The notes: generated from the letters alone by a model not told the origin. Shown: positions 33,446-43,646, numbered from the stretch's first letter. The stretch: DNA of 46,131 nucleotides from Candidatus Hadersleviella danica (GCA_016711405.1 JADJSZ010000066.1:1-46131), one strand, 5' to 3'. Translations and numbers: made by a program.

Positions 33446-34351
33446 ATGCTCGATATTGCCATTATCATCGTCAGTTGGAACGTGCGCGACTACCTCGCCG
33501 ATTGTTTGCGCTCGGTTTACACCGATTTGCGCCAATCAGGGCTACGCGCCAGCACATGGGTGGTGGACAACAACTCCACCGACGGCACGGCCGAACTCGT
33601 TGCCGATTTATTTCCCCATGTCCACCTCATCCAAAACGACCACAACCCCGGCTTTGGCGCGGCCAACAACCAAGGGATGCGTGCCGCCGCCAGCCACGAA
33701 CCCCGCTATTACTTCCTGCTCAACCCCGATACGTTTGTGCGGCAGGGGCACTCCGCGCCCTTGTCAATTTCATGGATAGCACCCCCAAGCAGGCATGGCG
33801 GGGCGCGGCTCGTTTATGGCGACGGCCGTTTCCAACACAGTGCCTTCGCCTTCCCCGGCCTCTCCCAATTGCTCTTCGATTTATTTCCTTTACCCAATCG
33901 CCTTTATGAGAGCAAAGCCAACGGCCGTTACCCGCGCCGCCTCTACCACGCCCAAGGCCAACCCTTCCCCGTAGACCACCCCCTCGGGGCAACCATGCTG
34001 GTGCGGCGCGATGTGGCCGAAGCGACGGGCGGCTTTGATGAGGCGTTTTTCATGTATTGCGAAGAGCTAGATTGGTGCTGGCGCATCCACCAAGCGGGCT
34101 GGCAAATTTACACAGTGCCCAGTGCCGAAATCGTCCATTACGGGGGGGAAAGCACTAAACAAGCGGCGGCTCGCTCGGTGATTAACTTGTGGGAGAGCCG
34201 AGCGCGGTTTTACAGGCGGCACTACGGCCGTTGGCGCAACACCCTCGCCCGCCACATCGTCAAAATGGGCATGAAGCGCAAACTCGCCCAAACCAGCGAA
34301 CCCACCCTCCAGCAAGCGTATCAGGAAGTGGTCAGCCTGTGGCTGAAGTGA
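33446..34351 (+). CDS. GT2 family glycosyltransferase (rhamnosyltransferase-like)
   Basis: 301 residues, GT-A fold. IAIIIVSWNVRDYLADCL (nucleotide-binding strand), VVDNNSTDGTAELV, HNPGFGAANNQGMR and the DxD-like LLNPDTF are followed by GGFDEAFFMYCEELDWCWR, the acceptor-side ED motif. The family adds sugars to cell-surface glycans. From about residue 98 to 120 the reading is odd (GHSAPLSISWIAPPSRHGG). The +1 frame there gives the expected GALRALVNFMDSTPK, and three single-base losses in G runs would explain it. A terminator-like hairpin follows at 34388. Confidence 0.88.
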   Translation: MLDIAIIIVSWNVRDYLADCLRSVYTDLRQSGLRASTWVVDNNSTDGTAELVADLFPHVHLIQNDHNPGFGAANNQGMRAAASHEPRYYFLLNPDTFVRQGHSAPLSISWIAPPSRHGGARLVYGDGRFQHSAFAFPGLSQLLFDLFPLPNRLYESKANGRYPRRLYHAQGQPFPVDHPLGATMLVRRDVAEATGGFDEAFFMYCEELDWCWRIHQAGWQIYTVPSAEIVHYGGESTKQAAARSVINLWESRARFYRRHYGRWRNTLARHIVKMGMKRKLAQTSEPTLQQAYQEVVSLWLK

Positions 34352-34354
34352 TTT

Positions 34355-34382
34355 TGGAGGGGGGATTTTGGATTTTGGATTG
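34355..34382. repeat. GGATTTTGGATT words
   Basis: Tandem TTTTGGA words just after the GT2 stop, inverse of the AATCCAAA words at 34470-34497. Confidence 0.6.
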
Positions 34383-34387
34383 ATGAT

Positions 34388-34410
34388 GAGCCACTGTTTT
34401 GGCTCTATTT
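34388..34410 (+). terminator. Hairpin terminator after the first GT2 gene
   Basis: GAGCCA (34388-34393) pairs with TGGCTC (34400-34405) over CTGTTT, followed by TATTT. Confidence 0.5.
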
Positions 34411-34433
34411 AAGGTGGGACTGGTTAACAAGCA

Positions 34434-35280
<847 letters not shown>

Positions 35281-35287
<7 letters not shown>

Positions 35288-37479
35288 TTTACCGCCGAGA
35301 GCGTAAACGCAAACGTACTGCCCTGCCCCTCATCGCTTCGCACCCAAATTTGTTGCTTGTGCGCCGCCAGAGCCATCTTGCAGAAGGCCAACCCCAGCCC
35401 ATAGCCATTGCCGTTCTTCTCGGCCGTCATAAACCGCTCAAAAATCTTGTCGTGCAGGACGGGCGGAACCCCGTGCCCCGTATCGCGCACGGCCACCACC
35501 ACCTTTTCCCCCGCCGATTGGGGGACAACGGTGGACAAAATGGTAATTCGGCCGCCCAACGGTGTAAATTTGAGGGCGTTGTCTATCAAATTCTCCAGCA
35601 CCCGCTGGATGAGCCGCTCATCCGCCCAAATGACGGGCAGGGGGGCGAAAATTTCTTGGTGCAGGGTGATTTGCTCTCGCTCGGCCGTCGGCCGTAGCCG
35701 CGCCAACACCCGCTCCACCAAATCGGGCAACTCAAAAGGGGCGTAATCTAGCTCCAACTGCCCATTCTCCAACTGGTGTACCGCCAAAATCGTATCCACC
35801 AACTCCTGCATCGCCCCCAAACTGTGGTTAACCACATGATAAAGCGGCTCGGAGTTCGTCACTTGCCCATCCTGCAACATCTCCACCGCCCCGCGCAGGG
35901 TGGTTAGCGGGTTCCGCAAATCGTGTACGGTGGTGTGGATGAGGTTTTCGCGCAGGTGTTGCGCATCGCGCAGTTGGGTCACATCGCGCAAGAGGAGCAG
36001 ACGGCCGTGAGGAGCCACCGCCACACTGCGCCAATAAAGCGTGTGCCCATTCACCCGCATCTCATCCCCCTGTGGGGCACTGGGCGGAACCAGCAACCGC
36101 TCTTGCTCGGCCAACAGGAGCTGGTGCAAGCCCGGTGGAAGCCCCTCGTGGCGCAACAGATGCGCCAGCGGCTTGCCCCGCCAATCGGCCGTTCCATCTA
36201 CCCCGCACAATGCCAGTGCAGGCTGGTTAATCAGTTCAACAGCTTCTTCTTGGTTGATGAACAACAGGCCATCGGGCGATGTTTGCAGGAGCGCATACAG
36301 TTTGTGGCGCGTCTCGGTGTGGGCGGCCGTCAGCCGCTCTTGCACCATGCGAATGGCCACTTGGTGGGCGGCGGCCGTTAGAATCGCCTGCTCCTCGGCC
36401 GTTAACGGGCGCGGGTGGGCGTGGAACAAACTCAGCGTGCCCACCAGCCGCGCCCCGTGGTGGAGCGGCAAACCTGTCATGGCTCGCCAACTGCCCGCCT
36501 GCAACAGGGGCACAAGCTCGGGCAGGTGGATGTGGAGCTTGTCATAGGCGGCCGTTTCCCGCCACGCATCAGGCACATGGACGAGTTCATGTTGGTGGAG
36601 CAGATACGCACCCCACATCTCCTGCAATGGCCCGCCTTCGTCTGGCTCCAAACCCCGCTCGGCCACGGTGATTAGACGGCCGTGGCGGGGGTGCAAATAG
36701 CTCACTTGCCCCGCTTCGTAGCCGAAGGTGGTGCAAATTTGCTCCAACATATGGGGCAAGGTGGCCGCCTCGGGCAATTCCACCCAGAGCTGGGCGTGGG
36801 TGGTGTGTTGCACGGCCGTTTGCCGTTGCTGGTCGTGGGTCAGCGCCAAGAGGAGGTGGTCGGCCAAGGCGTGTACCAGCCATAGTTCGCTCGGGCTAAA
36901 CAGGTTGGGTTGGCGGCCGTGCCAAATTGCTACGGCCACCACGGCTCCCTCTTGTTTGAGTGGCAACGCAAGGGTACTGCCATAGGCAAAGCTGGGGTTG
37001 CTGTAGGGCAAAATCGCTTCTGCGCCCGCCACCTGCGGCTCGCCGCTCAGAATGGCTTGGGTGATAAGCCCCGCGGTGGGGGCAAATGTTTGGCCGACGA
37101 TGGGTTTGAGAGGGGTGGAGGCGGCCGATAATTGCCACACGGCCGTTTGCTCGTCCACTTTCAGCACGGCAATGTCATCCCATGCCCCCCAATTTTCGAG
37201 GGCATCCACGGCCGCTGTCAGTGCCTCACCCGTTTCCAATTGGCTGGCAATGGTGCGCGGCACCTCGTAGAGCAAAAGGCGCAAGCGGCTGTGCTGGCGG
37301 TGTAGCTCGCGCCACCGTTGCCACAAATAGAGCAACAGGGCGAGCAGGAGCAGGATAGCGGCCGAAAAAATGGCCGTGGCTTGCGCCCGCCACACGGCCA
37401 GTGCGCTGGCATAGGTCAGCACGGCCGTGAAGAGCCAAAATAGGGTTAATCGGGTAGAAGGAAGGGGTGGTTGGTTCAT
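35281..37479 (-). CDS. Membrane sensor histidine kinase with GAF and PAS domains
   Basis: 732 residues from the ATG at 37479. Two N-terminal membrane segments (LFWLFTAVLTYASALAVW and AIFSAAILLLLALLLYLW) are followed by a short coiled linker, two GAF-like domains (about 75-220 and 235-385) and a PAS-like domain (about 395-500). HisKA has TVHDLRNPLTTLRG with His519. The ATPase domain has N-box LIDNALKFTP, RDTGHGVPPVLHDKIFERF and GYGLGLAFCKMAL. It should autophosphorylate and signal to a response regulator that is not in the window. The last residues lie in the heptamer array. It is transcribed divergently from the T-box operon. Confidence 0.92.
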
Positions 37480-37652
37480 AGTTGGGCAAAGGGGCACAGG
37501 CTCGGAGAGAAAATCGGCCGTGTACCATACCTTGCCAGTATAATCACAGGGGGATGGTAAGCTGTGAAGATGGGGTAAAAAGTTGTGTAGATAGGCAAAA
37601 GTGCATTTTTCCCTCTTCTCTCTTCCCTTTTCTCTCGTCTCCCTTCCAACTT

Positions 37653-37681
37653 TTGACAGACCGCCCCACATTAGGCATAAT
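37653..37681 (+). promoter_or_regulatory. Consensus sigma70 promoter of the T-box/ileS operon
   Basis: -35 TTGACA (37653-37658), 17-bp spacer, -10 CATAAT (37676-37681). Transcription should start near 37688, just ahead of the T-box stem I. Confidence 0.85.
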
Positions 37682-37820
37682 GTCCCCATTGCCATACCCA
37701 AAGCGATGACGGAGACGAGTACGCCGCCTGCCCCGCCCAGCGAATCTGGAATTGGTGTGAGCCAGATGCGAAGCAACGGCCGAAAATCCCTCCCGAGCGC
37801 AAGCTGAACGGGGTTTAAAC

Positions 37821-37893
37821 GTAATTAGTAAATCGTAATTGGTAATTGAGTGGCTTGGCCAACAACTAATTACAAATTACCAATTACCAATAC
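37821..37893. repeat. Heptamer inverted array inside the T-box leader
   Basis: GTAATTA, GTAAATC, GTAATTG, GTAATTG (37821-37848), a 16-bp spacer, then CTAATTA, CAAATTA, CCAATTA, CCAATAC. The flanking AACGGGG/CCCCGTT pairing leaves the array in the loop of that stem. Confidence 0.85.
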
Positions 37894-38017
37894 CTTCCTA
37901 CTAAGCAAGCCGGCCTAGCTCCCCGTTACAGGAGCGAGACGATACAAACTGTGTCGTTGCACAGAGCGCATGGGCAGAATTGCCCATGAAGCTGGGTGGT
38001 ACCCCGAAGAACGTTCC

Positions 38018-38054
38018 AACGCCTTCGTCCCAGTCTTGGGGCGGAGGCGTTTTT
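38018..38054 (+). terminator. T-box Rho-independent terminator
   Basis: AACGCCTTCGTCCCA (38018-38032) pairs with TGGGGCGGAGGCGTT (38037-38051, two G-U pairs), followed by a T run. It precedes the first gene of the ileS operon by 77 bp. Confidence 0.88.
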
Positions 38055-38097
38055 GATTTTGGATTGGGGAGTTTAATTTTCAATTGATGGGTAAGCT

Positions 38098-38128
38098 GAG
38101 ACTGACTGACTGACCGACTGAGAGGCTT
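38098..38128. repeat. GACTGACT words before the DUF2834 gene
   Basis: GAGACTGA, CTGACTGA, CCGACTGA words fill the space to the ATG at 38131. Confidence 0.6.
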
Positions 38129-38130
38129 TT

Positions 38131-38490
38131 ATGCGTTACCTTTATTTGGCGATTGCGGTGTTGGGAGCCATTGCCCCTTACTTTTTTGTGGGGCGGTTTA
38201 TGATGAATACAGGTGGTGGATTGTCTGAATTTTTGGCGGCGGCCGTGGTCAACGATGCGGCCACGACAGCCACGGCCGATGTCCTCGTCGCCTCCCTCGC
38301 CTTCTGGCTCTTCCTCTTTGTGGAAGCCCGCAAATGGGGCATCCGCTATTGGGGGCTGTTCATCATCGCCAATCTGGGCGTAGGCTTATCCTTTGCCCTG
38401 CCCCTATTCCTCTACTTCCGCCAAGTGGCGGTGGAGCAGGGGAGCAGGGGAGAAAGAGAGAAGCAAGAGAGTAAGAGACTGAGAGACTGA
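38131..38490 (+). CDS. DUF2834 membrane protein
   Basis: 119 residues with three to four membrane segments. The DUF2834 pattern is visible: LAAAVVNDAATTATADVLVASLAFWLF, VEARKWGIRYW and GVGLSFALPLFLYFR. Function of the family is unknown. It is the first gene after the isoleucine T-box. The last 20 residues (EQGSRGEREKQESKRLRD) are encoded by AGCAGGGG and GACTGAGA repeat words and are probably not part of the native fold. Confidence 0.8.
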   Translation: MRYLYLAIAVLGAIAPYFFVGRFMMNTGGGLSEFLAAAVVNDAATTATADVLVASLAFWLFLFVEARKWGIRYWGLFIIANLGVGLSFALPLFLYFRQVAVEQGSRGEREKQESKRLRD

Positions 38491-38523
38491 CTAGCTGACT
38501 AGCTGAAAGACTGAGAGACTCCT
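38470..38523. repeat. GACTGAGA / CTGACTAG words before the AlaX-like gene
   Basis: Tandem GACTGAGA, GACTGACTA, GCTGACTA words occupy the gap and overlap the end of the DUF2834 gene. Confidence 0.65.
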
Positions 38524-39249
38524 ATGACTGAATTGCTTTACCAAACCTATGCCTATATGCGCGAATTTACGGCCTTTGTCACGGCCGTTACCCCTGAGGG
38601 GGGCGTGGTGCTAGACCGCACAGCCTTTTACCCCACGGGGGGTGGCCAACCGTGCGATTTTGGCCACTTGGTGACACACGACGGCCGTCGTTATGCCATC
38701 ACCCAAGTAAAAAAAGTGGGTGAAGAGGTGGTGCATGTGGGGGAAGGAGATGCCCTCGTCGCTGGCGAAATGGTGACAGGCCAACTGGATTGGGAACGGC
38801 GCTACCAGCTCATGCGGACGCACACGGCCATGCACATTTTATGCGGCGTGGTGTGGCGCGATTACAAAGCGCAGGTGACGGGCGGCAACATGGATCCATT
38901 GCAGGGGCGCATGGATTTTGAGTTTGAGACGATGAGCCAAGAATTGGTGGCGGAGATTGAAGCGGCCGTGAACCGCGAAGTGGAAGCGGCACACCCCGTG
39001 TATGTCCGTTTCTTGCCCCGTGAAGAGGCTTTCCAAATTCCTGACTTAATCCGCACCAAAATCAACCTGCTCCCGCCCGCCATTACGGAGATACGGATTG
39101 TGCAGTTGGCGGTGCTGGATTTGCAGGCGGATGGGGGAACCCACGTGGCCAACACCCGCGAAGTCGGCCGTATGCGAATTACCGACTACAAGAGCAAGGG
39201 CAAAATCAACAAGCGCATCTATGTGGAGTTAGATAGAGACGAGAGATAG
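38524..39249 (+). CDS. AlaX-like alanyl-tRNA editing protein
   Basis: 241 residues. The editing domain of AlaRS as a free protein: TAFYPTGGGQPCDFG near the N-terminus, the zinc motif MRTHTAMHIL (HxxxH), ADGGTHVANTREVG and KGKINKRIYVEL. The first position of the second zinc motif is Asp (DGGTH) where AlaRS has Cys, which is common in free AlaX. It deacylates Ser- or Gly-tRNA-Ala in trans. Its place behind an isoleucine T-box and before ileS suggests co-regulation of translation quality control. The end (ELDRDER) lies in a GAGATAGA repeat. Confidence 0.88.
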   Translation: MTELLYQTYAYMREFTAFVTAVTPEGGVVLDRTAFYPTGGGQPCDFGHLVTHDGRRYAITQVKKVGEEVVHVGEGDALVAGEMVTGQLDWERRYQLMRTHTAMHILCGVVWRDYKAQVTGGNMDPLQGRMDFEFETMSQELVAEIEAAVNREVEAAHPVYVRFLPREEAFQIPDLIRTKINLLPPAITEIRIVQLAVLDLQADGGTHVANTREVGRMRITDYKSKGKINKRIYVELDRDER

Positions 39250-39297
39250 AGATAGAGGAATCCTCAGCACTCAGCACTTTCAACTCAGCACTACATC
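39250..39297. repeat. GAGATAGA and CTCAGCACT words
   Basis: Short tandem words fill the 48-bp gap up to the ATG at 39298. Confidence 0.5.
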
Positions 39298-39915
39298 ATG
39301 CGTTTTTTATTGAAGGAACAGCTTTACGAGAAGCGATTGGCGGCCGGGGAACTCCGTTACGAGCAGGACGGCCGCCCCACAGGTGCTATCGAGCATTGGC
39401 GGTACACCCATGCCCATGATGGCTACCACTTTTGGCGGGTGGACTTAGACGGCCGTGCCTCATCAGGCGACACCTTCCTTTATAACCTGTTGCTAGACCC
39501 CCACGGCCGCCCTGCCGACCTGCGCTGGCGGTTTTACAACGCCAGCAACCGTGCCCACGGCCAAATCTTGTTCGAGGCAGGGCAAATGACGGCCGTGCGC
39601 GAAATCAACGGCCAGCGTTTTGAGCAAGAAGTGCCGTCCAGCCCCTTTTTCTTCCCCAGTGTGGCGGGGTTGTGGCTTTTGCGCGGGGTGCAAGGCGGCC
39701 GAGTGGCGTTGCAGACGCTGGCCATGCACCAGCGGGAACTCGAAGCGTTTATGGCCTTGGTTCCGTTGACGGCCGAGCTGGCGCAGGCAGAACGCACCAC
39801 GATTTTGCGCTGGGGGGAGCAAGAGCGGCGCAGTTGGTGGAATGCGCAGGGGTTTCCCGAGCGGATGGAGCGGCAAGATGGGTTGACGGCCGTGGGTGTA
39901 GGGCGTGGCAAGTGA
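39298..39915 (+). CDS. Protein of unknown function in the ileS operon
   Basis: 205 residues, no signal or membrane segment. Mostly beta-strand text (HWRYTHAHDGYHFWRVDLDG, FLYNLLLDPHGRPADLRWRFY, GQILFEAGQMTAVREINGQ), then a helical C-terminus ending in WWNAQGFPERMERQDGL. It may be a lipocalin-like or DUF-type barrel; I do not recognise it. It lies 48 bp after the AlaX-like gene and 89 bp before ileS on the same strand. Core-like composition with many CGGCCG sites. Confidence 0.7.
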   Translation: MRFLLKEQLYEKRLAAGELRYEQDGRPTGAIEHWRYTHAHDGYHFWRVDLDGRASSGDTFLYNLLLDPHGRPADLRWRFYNASNRAHGQILFEAGQMTAVREINGQRFEQEVPSSPFFFPSVAGLWLLRGVQGGRVALQTLAMHQRELEAFMALVPLTAELAQAERTTILRWGEQERRSWWNAQGFPERMERQDGLTAVGVGRGK

Positions 39916-40004
39916 GATGTGAAACGTAAAAAGGGATGTAAGACGGGACGGCTGAAGCCGTTACTACGAACCAAGAGCGAACAGCTAAATTGAGGAGAAT
40001 GACG

Positions 40005-43000
40005 ATGCCAATTAAAGATGTTGCGAGCAAAGTGGATTTTGTGAAGATGGAACAAGAGACGCTGGCTTTCTGGAAGGAGAGCGAGGCGTTTAACAAACTG
40101 CGGTTGTTGCGGAAAGGAGCCAAGGAGCATTGGAGCTTTGTGGATGGGCCGATTACGGCCAACAACCCGATGGGCGTTCACCACGCATGGGGGCGCACCT
40201 ATAAGGATTTGTATAACCGCTACCACGCCATGTTGGGCAAGGAATTGCGCTGGCAACAAGGCTTTGATTGCCAAGGGCTGTGGGTAGAGGTGAATGTGGA
40301 GAAAGATTTGGGGTTCCAGAGCAAACGGGACATTGAGGCGTATGGTTTGGCGGAGTTTATCAAGCTGTGCAAGATGCGGGTGCTGGAATTCGCGGCCGTG
40401 CAAACCGCCCAATCCGTCCGCCTTGGCTACTGGATGGATTGGAACAACCTTGAGGAGCTGGAGAGCTTGCGCCGTGCCCTTGCCGAGGACGACCAACAAA
40501 CTGTAACCATTCAGGGGCCGCAGGGAAGTGTGACGGGCACGGCCGAACAAGTCGTCGGCCAACTGGGAATGCCCCACGTCGGTGGTTCCTACTTCACCTT
40601 TAGTGATGAGAACAACTATCAGATTTGGCGGTTTATCAAAACTGTGGAGGAACGGGGATGGCTCTATAAGGGCACCGATGTGATGCCGTGGTGTGCCCGC
40701 TGTGGCACGGGGATTAGCCAACACGAGATTGTGACCGACGGCTATAAGGACACCACCCACGAATCGGTCTATGTGAAGTTCCCCTTGCTCGGCCGGGGAG
40801 AGCAAGAAGCTCTGCTGGTGTGGACGACAACCCCGTGGACGCTGAGTAGCAACGTGGCGGCGGCCGTTGGCCCCGAACTCATCTATGCCCAAGTGCGCCA
40901 CAACGACGGTTGGACGTATTACTTGGCCAAGGAAGCGATGAAAAGCTCGCTGATTGGCAAAGAGGGGACGGACTACGAAGTTGTAGCGGAACTGAAAGGC
41001 AGTGAGATGCTCGGCTGGCACTATGCAGGGCCGTTTGATGAGCTAACGGCCGCTCAAACAGCCTTTGCGGAGGCCAACTACACCCATCGGGTCATTTCGT
41101 GGAAAGATGTGGGCGCGGCCGAGGGGACGGGCATCGTTCACATTGCGCCGGGGTGCGGCGCCGAAGACTTTGGGCTGAGCAAAGAGCATTTGTTGCCCGT
41201 GGTTGCTCCGCTGGACGAGAACGGCATCTACGGCGAGGGGTTTGGCTGGCTCAGCGGCCGTTCGGTAATGGAAAGCGGCTTGGCGGAAGAGATATTTGCT
41301 GATTTGCGCGGCAAGGGAGCGTTTTATCGCAAGCAGAAGTACACCCACCGCTATCCGCACTGCTGGCGGTGCGGTACGGAACTCGTTTACAGGCTGGTGG
41401 ACGAGTGGTTTATCAGCATGGGCGAGTTGTATGACAAGCCGCGAGAAGAAGTAACGGCCGAGGAGAAGGCGGCCAGCTTGCGGTACCAAATCATGGACAG
41501 TGTGGACCAAGCCAATTGGTATCCGAGCTTTGGATACGACAGAGAGATGGATTGGCTTCGCAATATGCACGACTGGATGATTTCTAAGAAGCGTTACTGG
41601 GGCTTGGCGTTGCCCATCTGGGTCTTTCCGGATGGCTCCTATTACGTTGTCGGTTCGCAGGAAGAGTTGCGCGAGTTGGCGGTGGAAGGGTGGGAGACGT
41701 TTGAGGGGCATACGCCTCATCGGCCGTACATTGACGCGGTGAAAATCCGCCACCCGCACAAACCGGGCATGGTGGGGGAGCGCATTAAGGATGTGGGCAA
41801 CCCGTGGCTCGATGCGGGCATCGTCGCCATCAGCACGCTTCACGCCTCTAGCGACCCGGAGTACTGGGCGAAGTGGTATCCGGCCGATTGGATTAGCGAG
41901 AGCTTCCCCGGCCAGTTTCGGAACTGGTTTTATAGCTTGTTGGCCCAAAGCACGGTGCTGACGGGGCGCAGTCCATTCAAGAATCTGTTTAGTTATGCGA
42001 CCCTGCTGGCCGAAGACGGCCGTGCGATGCACAAAAGTTGGGGGAATTCGATTGAATTTAACCAAGCGGCCGACCAAATGGGCGCAGATACGATGCGTTG
42101 GCTCTATGCGAGTTGCAAACCAGAGAAAGATCTGCGCTTCGGCTTTGCGGTGGGAGACGAAACAAGGCGGCGGTTCCTCATTCCCCTGTGGAATGTGTAC
42201 AGCTTCTTCACCACGTATGCCAGTTTGGATGGCTGGGAACCGAGCGCAGGCGCACGGCCGACCAGCCCCGACGCGGGCAACGCCCAAATGGACGAATGGA
42301 TCCTCGCCCGGCTGGATGAGACAGCCCTCGCCATGCGGGCGGCGCTGGACATTTACAATGCGGAACGGGCGACCCAGCTTGCGGAAGCGTTCTTAGATGA
42401 GTTGTCGAACTGGTATGTGCGCCGTTCGCGGCGGCGGTTCTGGCGGAGCGAGGCGGACGCGGACAAATCGGCCGCTTATGCGACCCTCCACCATGTTTTG
42501 GTGGAGTACAGCAAACTTCTCGCGCCCTTCATCCCGTTTACGACCGAAGTCATCTACCAAAACCTCGTGCGCGGCGTGGATGCGTCGGCTCCCGAGAGCA
42601 TCCACCACACCGCCTACCCGACGGCCGACCCTGCGACGCTGAACAGCCGCTTATTGGCCAAGATGCAACTCGCCATCACCACCGCCAGCCTCGGCCGAGC
42701 GGCGCGTAGCTCTGCTGATGTGAAGTTGCGCCAGCCGTTGGCCACGGCGCGGGTCAATGTAGGGAGCCAACAAGAGGAAGAAGACCTGCGCGAACTGGCG
42801 GAAGTGCTGGCCGAGGAGATGAATGTCAAAGCGATTGAGATTGTGTCGGAAGTGGGCGAATTGGTGAGCTATAAACTGCTCCCGAACAACGCCGTGCTGG
42901 GACCGAAGTTCGGCAAGCTCTTCCCGAAGATTCGCCAAGCTCTGCTGGCGGTAGACCCTGCCGCTGGGGCACGGCTATTACAGGCGGGGCAACCCATTTC

Positions 43001-43400
43001 CCTGACGGTGGATGGCGAAGCTGTTGAGCTGAATGGCGAGGATGTGTTGGTGCAAACCGAAGCACGCGGAGAGGCGGCCGTGGCCAGCGAACGGGGCATC
43101 ACCGTGGCCGTGGATACGCACCTGACCGAGGCGTTGCTTCAAGAAGGCTACGCACGGGACTTGGTGCGGCTCATCAATAACCTGCGCAAGGAGACGGGGT
43201 TGGAGATTTCGGACCGTGTGGAACTCGTTTACAGCGGGGCGGGCTTGGCGGCGGAGACGCTGACGAATTTCGCGGCCTATATTCAGGCGGAAACACTGGC
43301 GACGCACCTCGGCGCGGGCGACCCGCAAGGGGCGACGGCCGTGTTGGAGACGGCCGTGGGGGATGCGGCCGTGGTTATTGGTCTGACGAAGGTAGGATGA
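40005..43400 (+). CDS. ileS: Isoleucyl-tRNA synthetase, long eukaryote-like type
   Basis: 1131 residues from the ATG at 40005, placed 6 bp after AGGAGA. Class I catalytic core: the HIGH motif appears as PMGVHHAWGRTYKD (residues 55-68, HHAW at 59-62) and the KMSKS motif as MHKSWGNSI (675-683). Two Cys pairs (WCARCGTG and HCWRCGTEL) could bind zinc. A CP1 editing insertion has WTTTPWTLSSNVAAAVG. An acidic extra loop (about residues 160-180, LAEDDQQTVTI) interrupts the N-terminal core. The C-terminal 250 residues form the anticodon-binding and DUF5915-like part. Expression should depend on the Ile T-box 2.3 kb upstream. Confidence 0.95.
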   Translation: MPIKDVASKVDFVKMEQETLAFWKESEAFNKLRLLRKGAKEHWSFVDGPITANNPMGVHHAWGRTYKDLYNRYHAMLGKELRWQQGFDCQGLWVEVNVEKDLGFQSKRDIEAYGLAEFIKLCKMRVLEFAAVQTAQSVRLGYWMDWNNLEELESLRRALAEDDQQTVTIQGPQGSVTGTAEQVVGQLGMPHVGGSYFTFSDENNYQIWRFIKTVEERGWLYKGTDVMPWCARCGTGISQHEIVTDGYKDTTHESVYVKFPLLGRGEQEALLVWTTTPWTLSSNVAAAVGPELIYAQVRHNDGWTYYLAKEAMKSSLIGKEGTDYEVVAELKGSEMLGWHYAGPFDELTAAQTAFAEANYTHRVISWKDVGAAEGTGIVHIAPGCGAEDFGLSKEHLLPVVAPLDENGIYGEGFGWLSGRSVMESGLAEEIFADLRGKGAFYRKQKYTHRYPHCWRCGTELVYRLVDEWFISMGELYDKPREEVTAEEKAASLRYQIMDSVDQANWYPSFGYDREMDWLRNMHDWMISKKRYWGLALPIWVFPDGSYYVVGSQEELRELAVEGWETFEGHTPHRPYIDAVKIRHPHKPGMVGERIKDVGNPWLDAGIVAISTLHASSDPEYWAKWYPADWISESFPGQFRNWFYSLLAQSTVLTGRSPFKNLFSYATLLAEDGRAMHKSWGNSIEFNQAADQMGADTMRWLYASCKPEKDLRFGFAVGDETRRRFLIPLWNVYSFFTTYASLDGWEPSAGARPTSPDAGNAQMDEWILARLDETALAMRAALDIYNAERATQLAEAFLDELSNWYVRRSRRRFWRSEADADKSAAYATLHHVLVEYSKLLAPFIPFTTEVIYQNLVRGVDASAPESIHHTAYPTADPATLNSRLLAKMQLAITTASLGRAARSSADVKLRQPLATARVNVGSQQEEEDLRELAEVLAEEMNVKAIEIVSEVGELVSYKLLPNNAVLGPKFGKLFPKIRQALLAVDPAAGARLLQAGQPISLTVDGEAVELNGEDVLVQTEARGEAAVASERGITVAVDTHLTEALLQEGYARDLVRLINNLRKETGLEISDRVELVYSGAGLAAETLTNFAAYIQAETLATHLGAGDPQGATAVLETAVGDAAVVIGLTKVG

Positions 43401-43572
43401 GGCGATGGGGAGGCGGAGGAGCAGAGGGGCGGAGGGGCAGGGGAGAGATGTAGGGGCGAGAAGGCGGCGCGAGGCGTGAACGAAGAACGCCGCGCCGCCT
43501 CTCGCCGCCTCCTCGCCCTGTGGCGACAAGTATGAAACCCCAACGAAAAACACAACAATTCACCCTCATGCT

Positions 43573-43597
43573 CTGGACGGTCTCCAGACCGTTCCAG
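43573..43597. repeat. GGTCTCCAGACC-type palindrome, copy 1 (inverse orientation)
   Basis: Reverse complement reads CTGGAACGGTCTGGAGACCG, matching the copies at 43622 and 44707. Confidence 0.7.
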
Positions 43598-43621
43598 TTG
43601 CGCCCATAAACCAGCAAGTCA

Positions 43622-43646
43622 GGTGGAGCGGTCAGAGACCGTCCAC
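43622..43646. repeat. GGTGGAGCGGTC palindrome, copy 2
   Basis: GGTGGAGCGGTCAGAGACCG then TCCAC; imperfect 25-bp palindrome. Confidence 0.75.

Larger units (their letters stand above)
37688..38054 (+). promoter_or_regulatory. T-box riboswitch, isoleucine (AUC) specifier, with repeat insertion
   Basis: Stem I: GGAG (37711-37714) pairs with CTCC (37790-37793) and GCCG (37723-37726) with CGGC (37777-37780). They enclose the specifier loop with AGTA on one side and GAAAATC on the other; ATC at 37786-37788 is the best specifier. The distal part ATCTGG/CCAGAT has the GGTGTGA loop. CTCCCGAGC and a later stem AACGGGG/CCCCGTT (37807-37813/37921-37927) follow. The T-box word TGGTACC lies at 37997-38003. 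CTGGG (37992-37996) can pair with CCCAG (38029-38033) as antiterminator, competing with the terminator at 38018. Uncharged tRNA-Ile should let transcription proceed to ileS. A heptamer array interrupts the stem II region. Confidence 0.9.

Noticed and set aside
39534..41021. 495-codon open frame on the - strand
   Set aside because: Antisense to the end of the unknown ileS-operon gene and the start of ileS; no domain, and it crosses a gene boundary.
41043..42287. 414-codon open frame on the - strand
   Set aside because: Antisense shadow of ileS caused by GC-rich codon bias; the + strand carries clear synthetase motifs.
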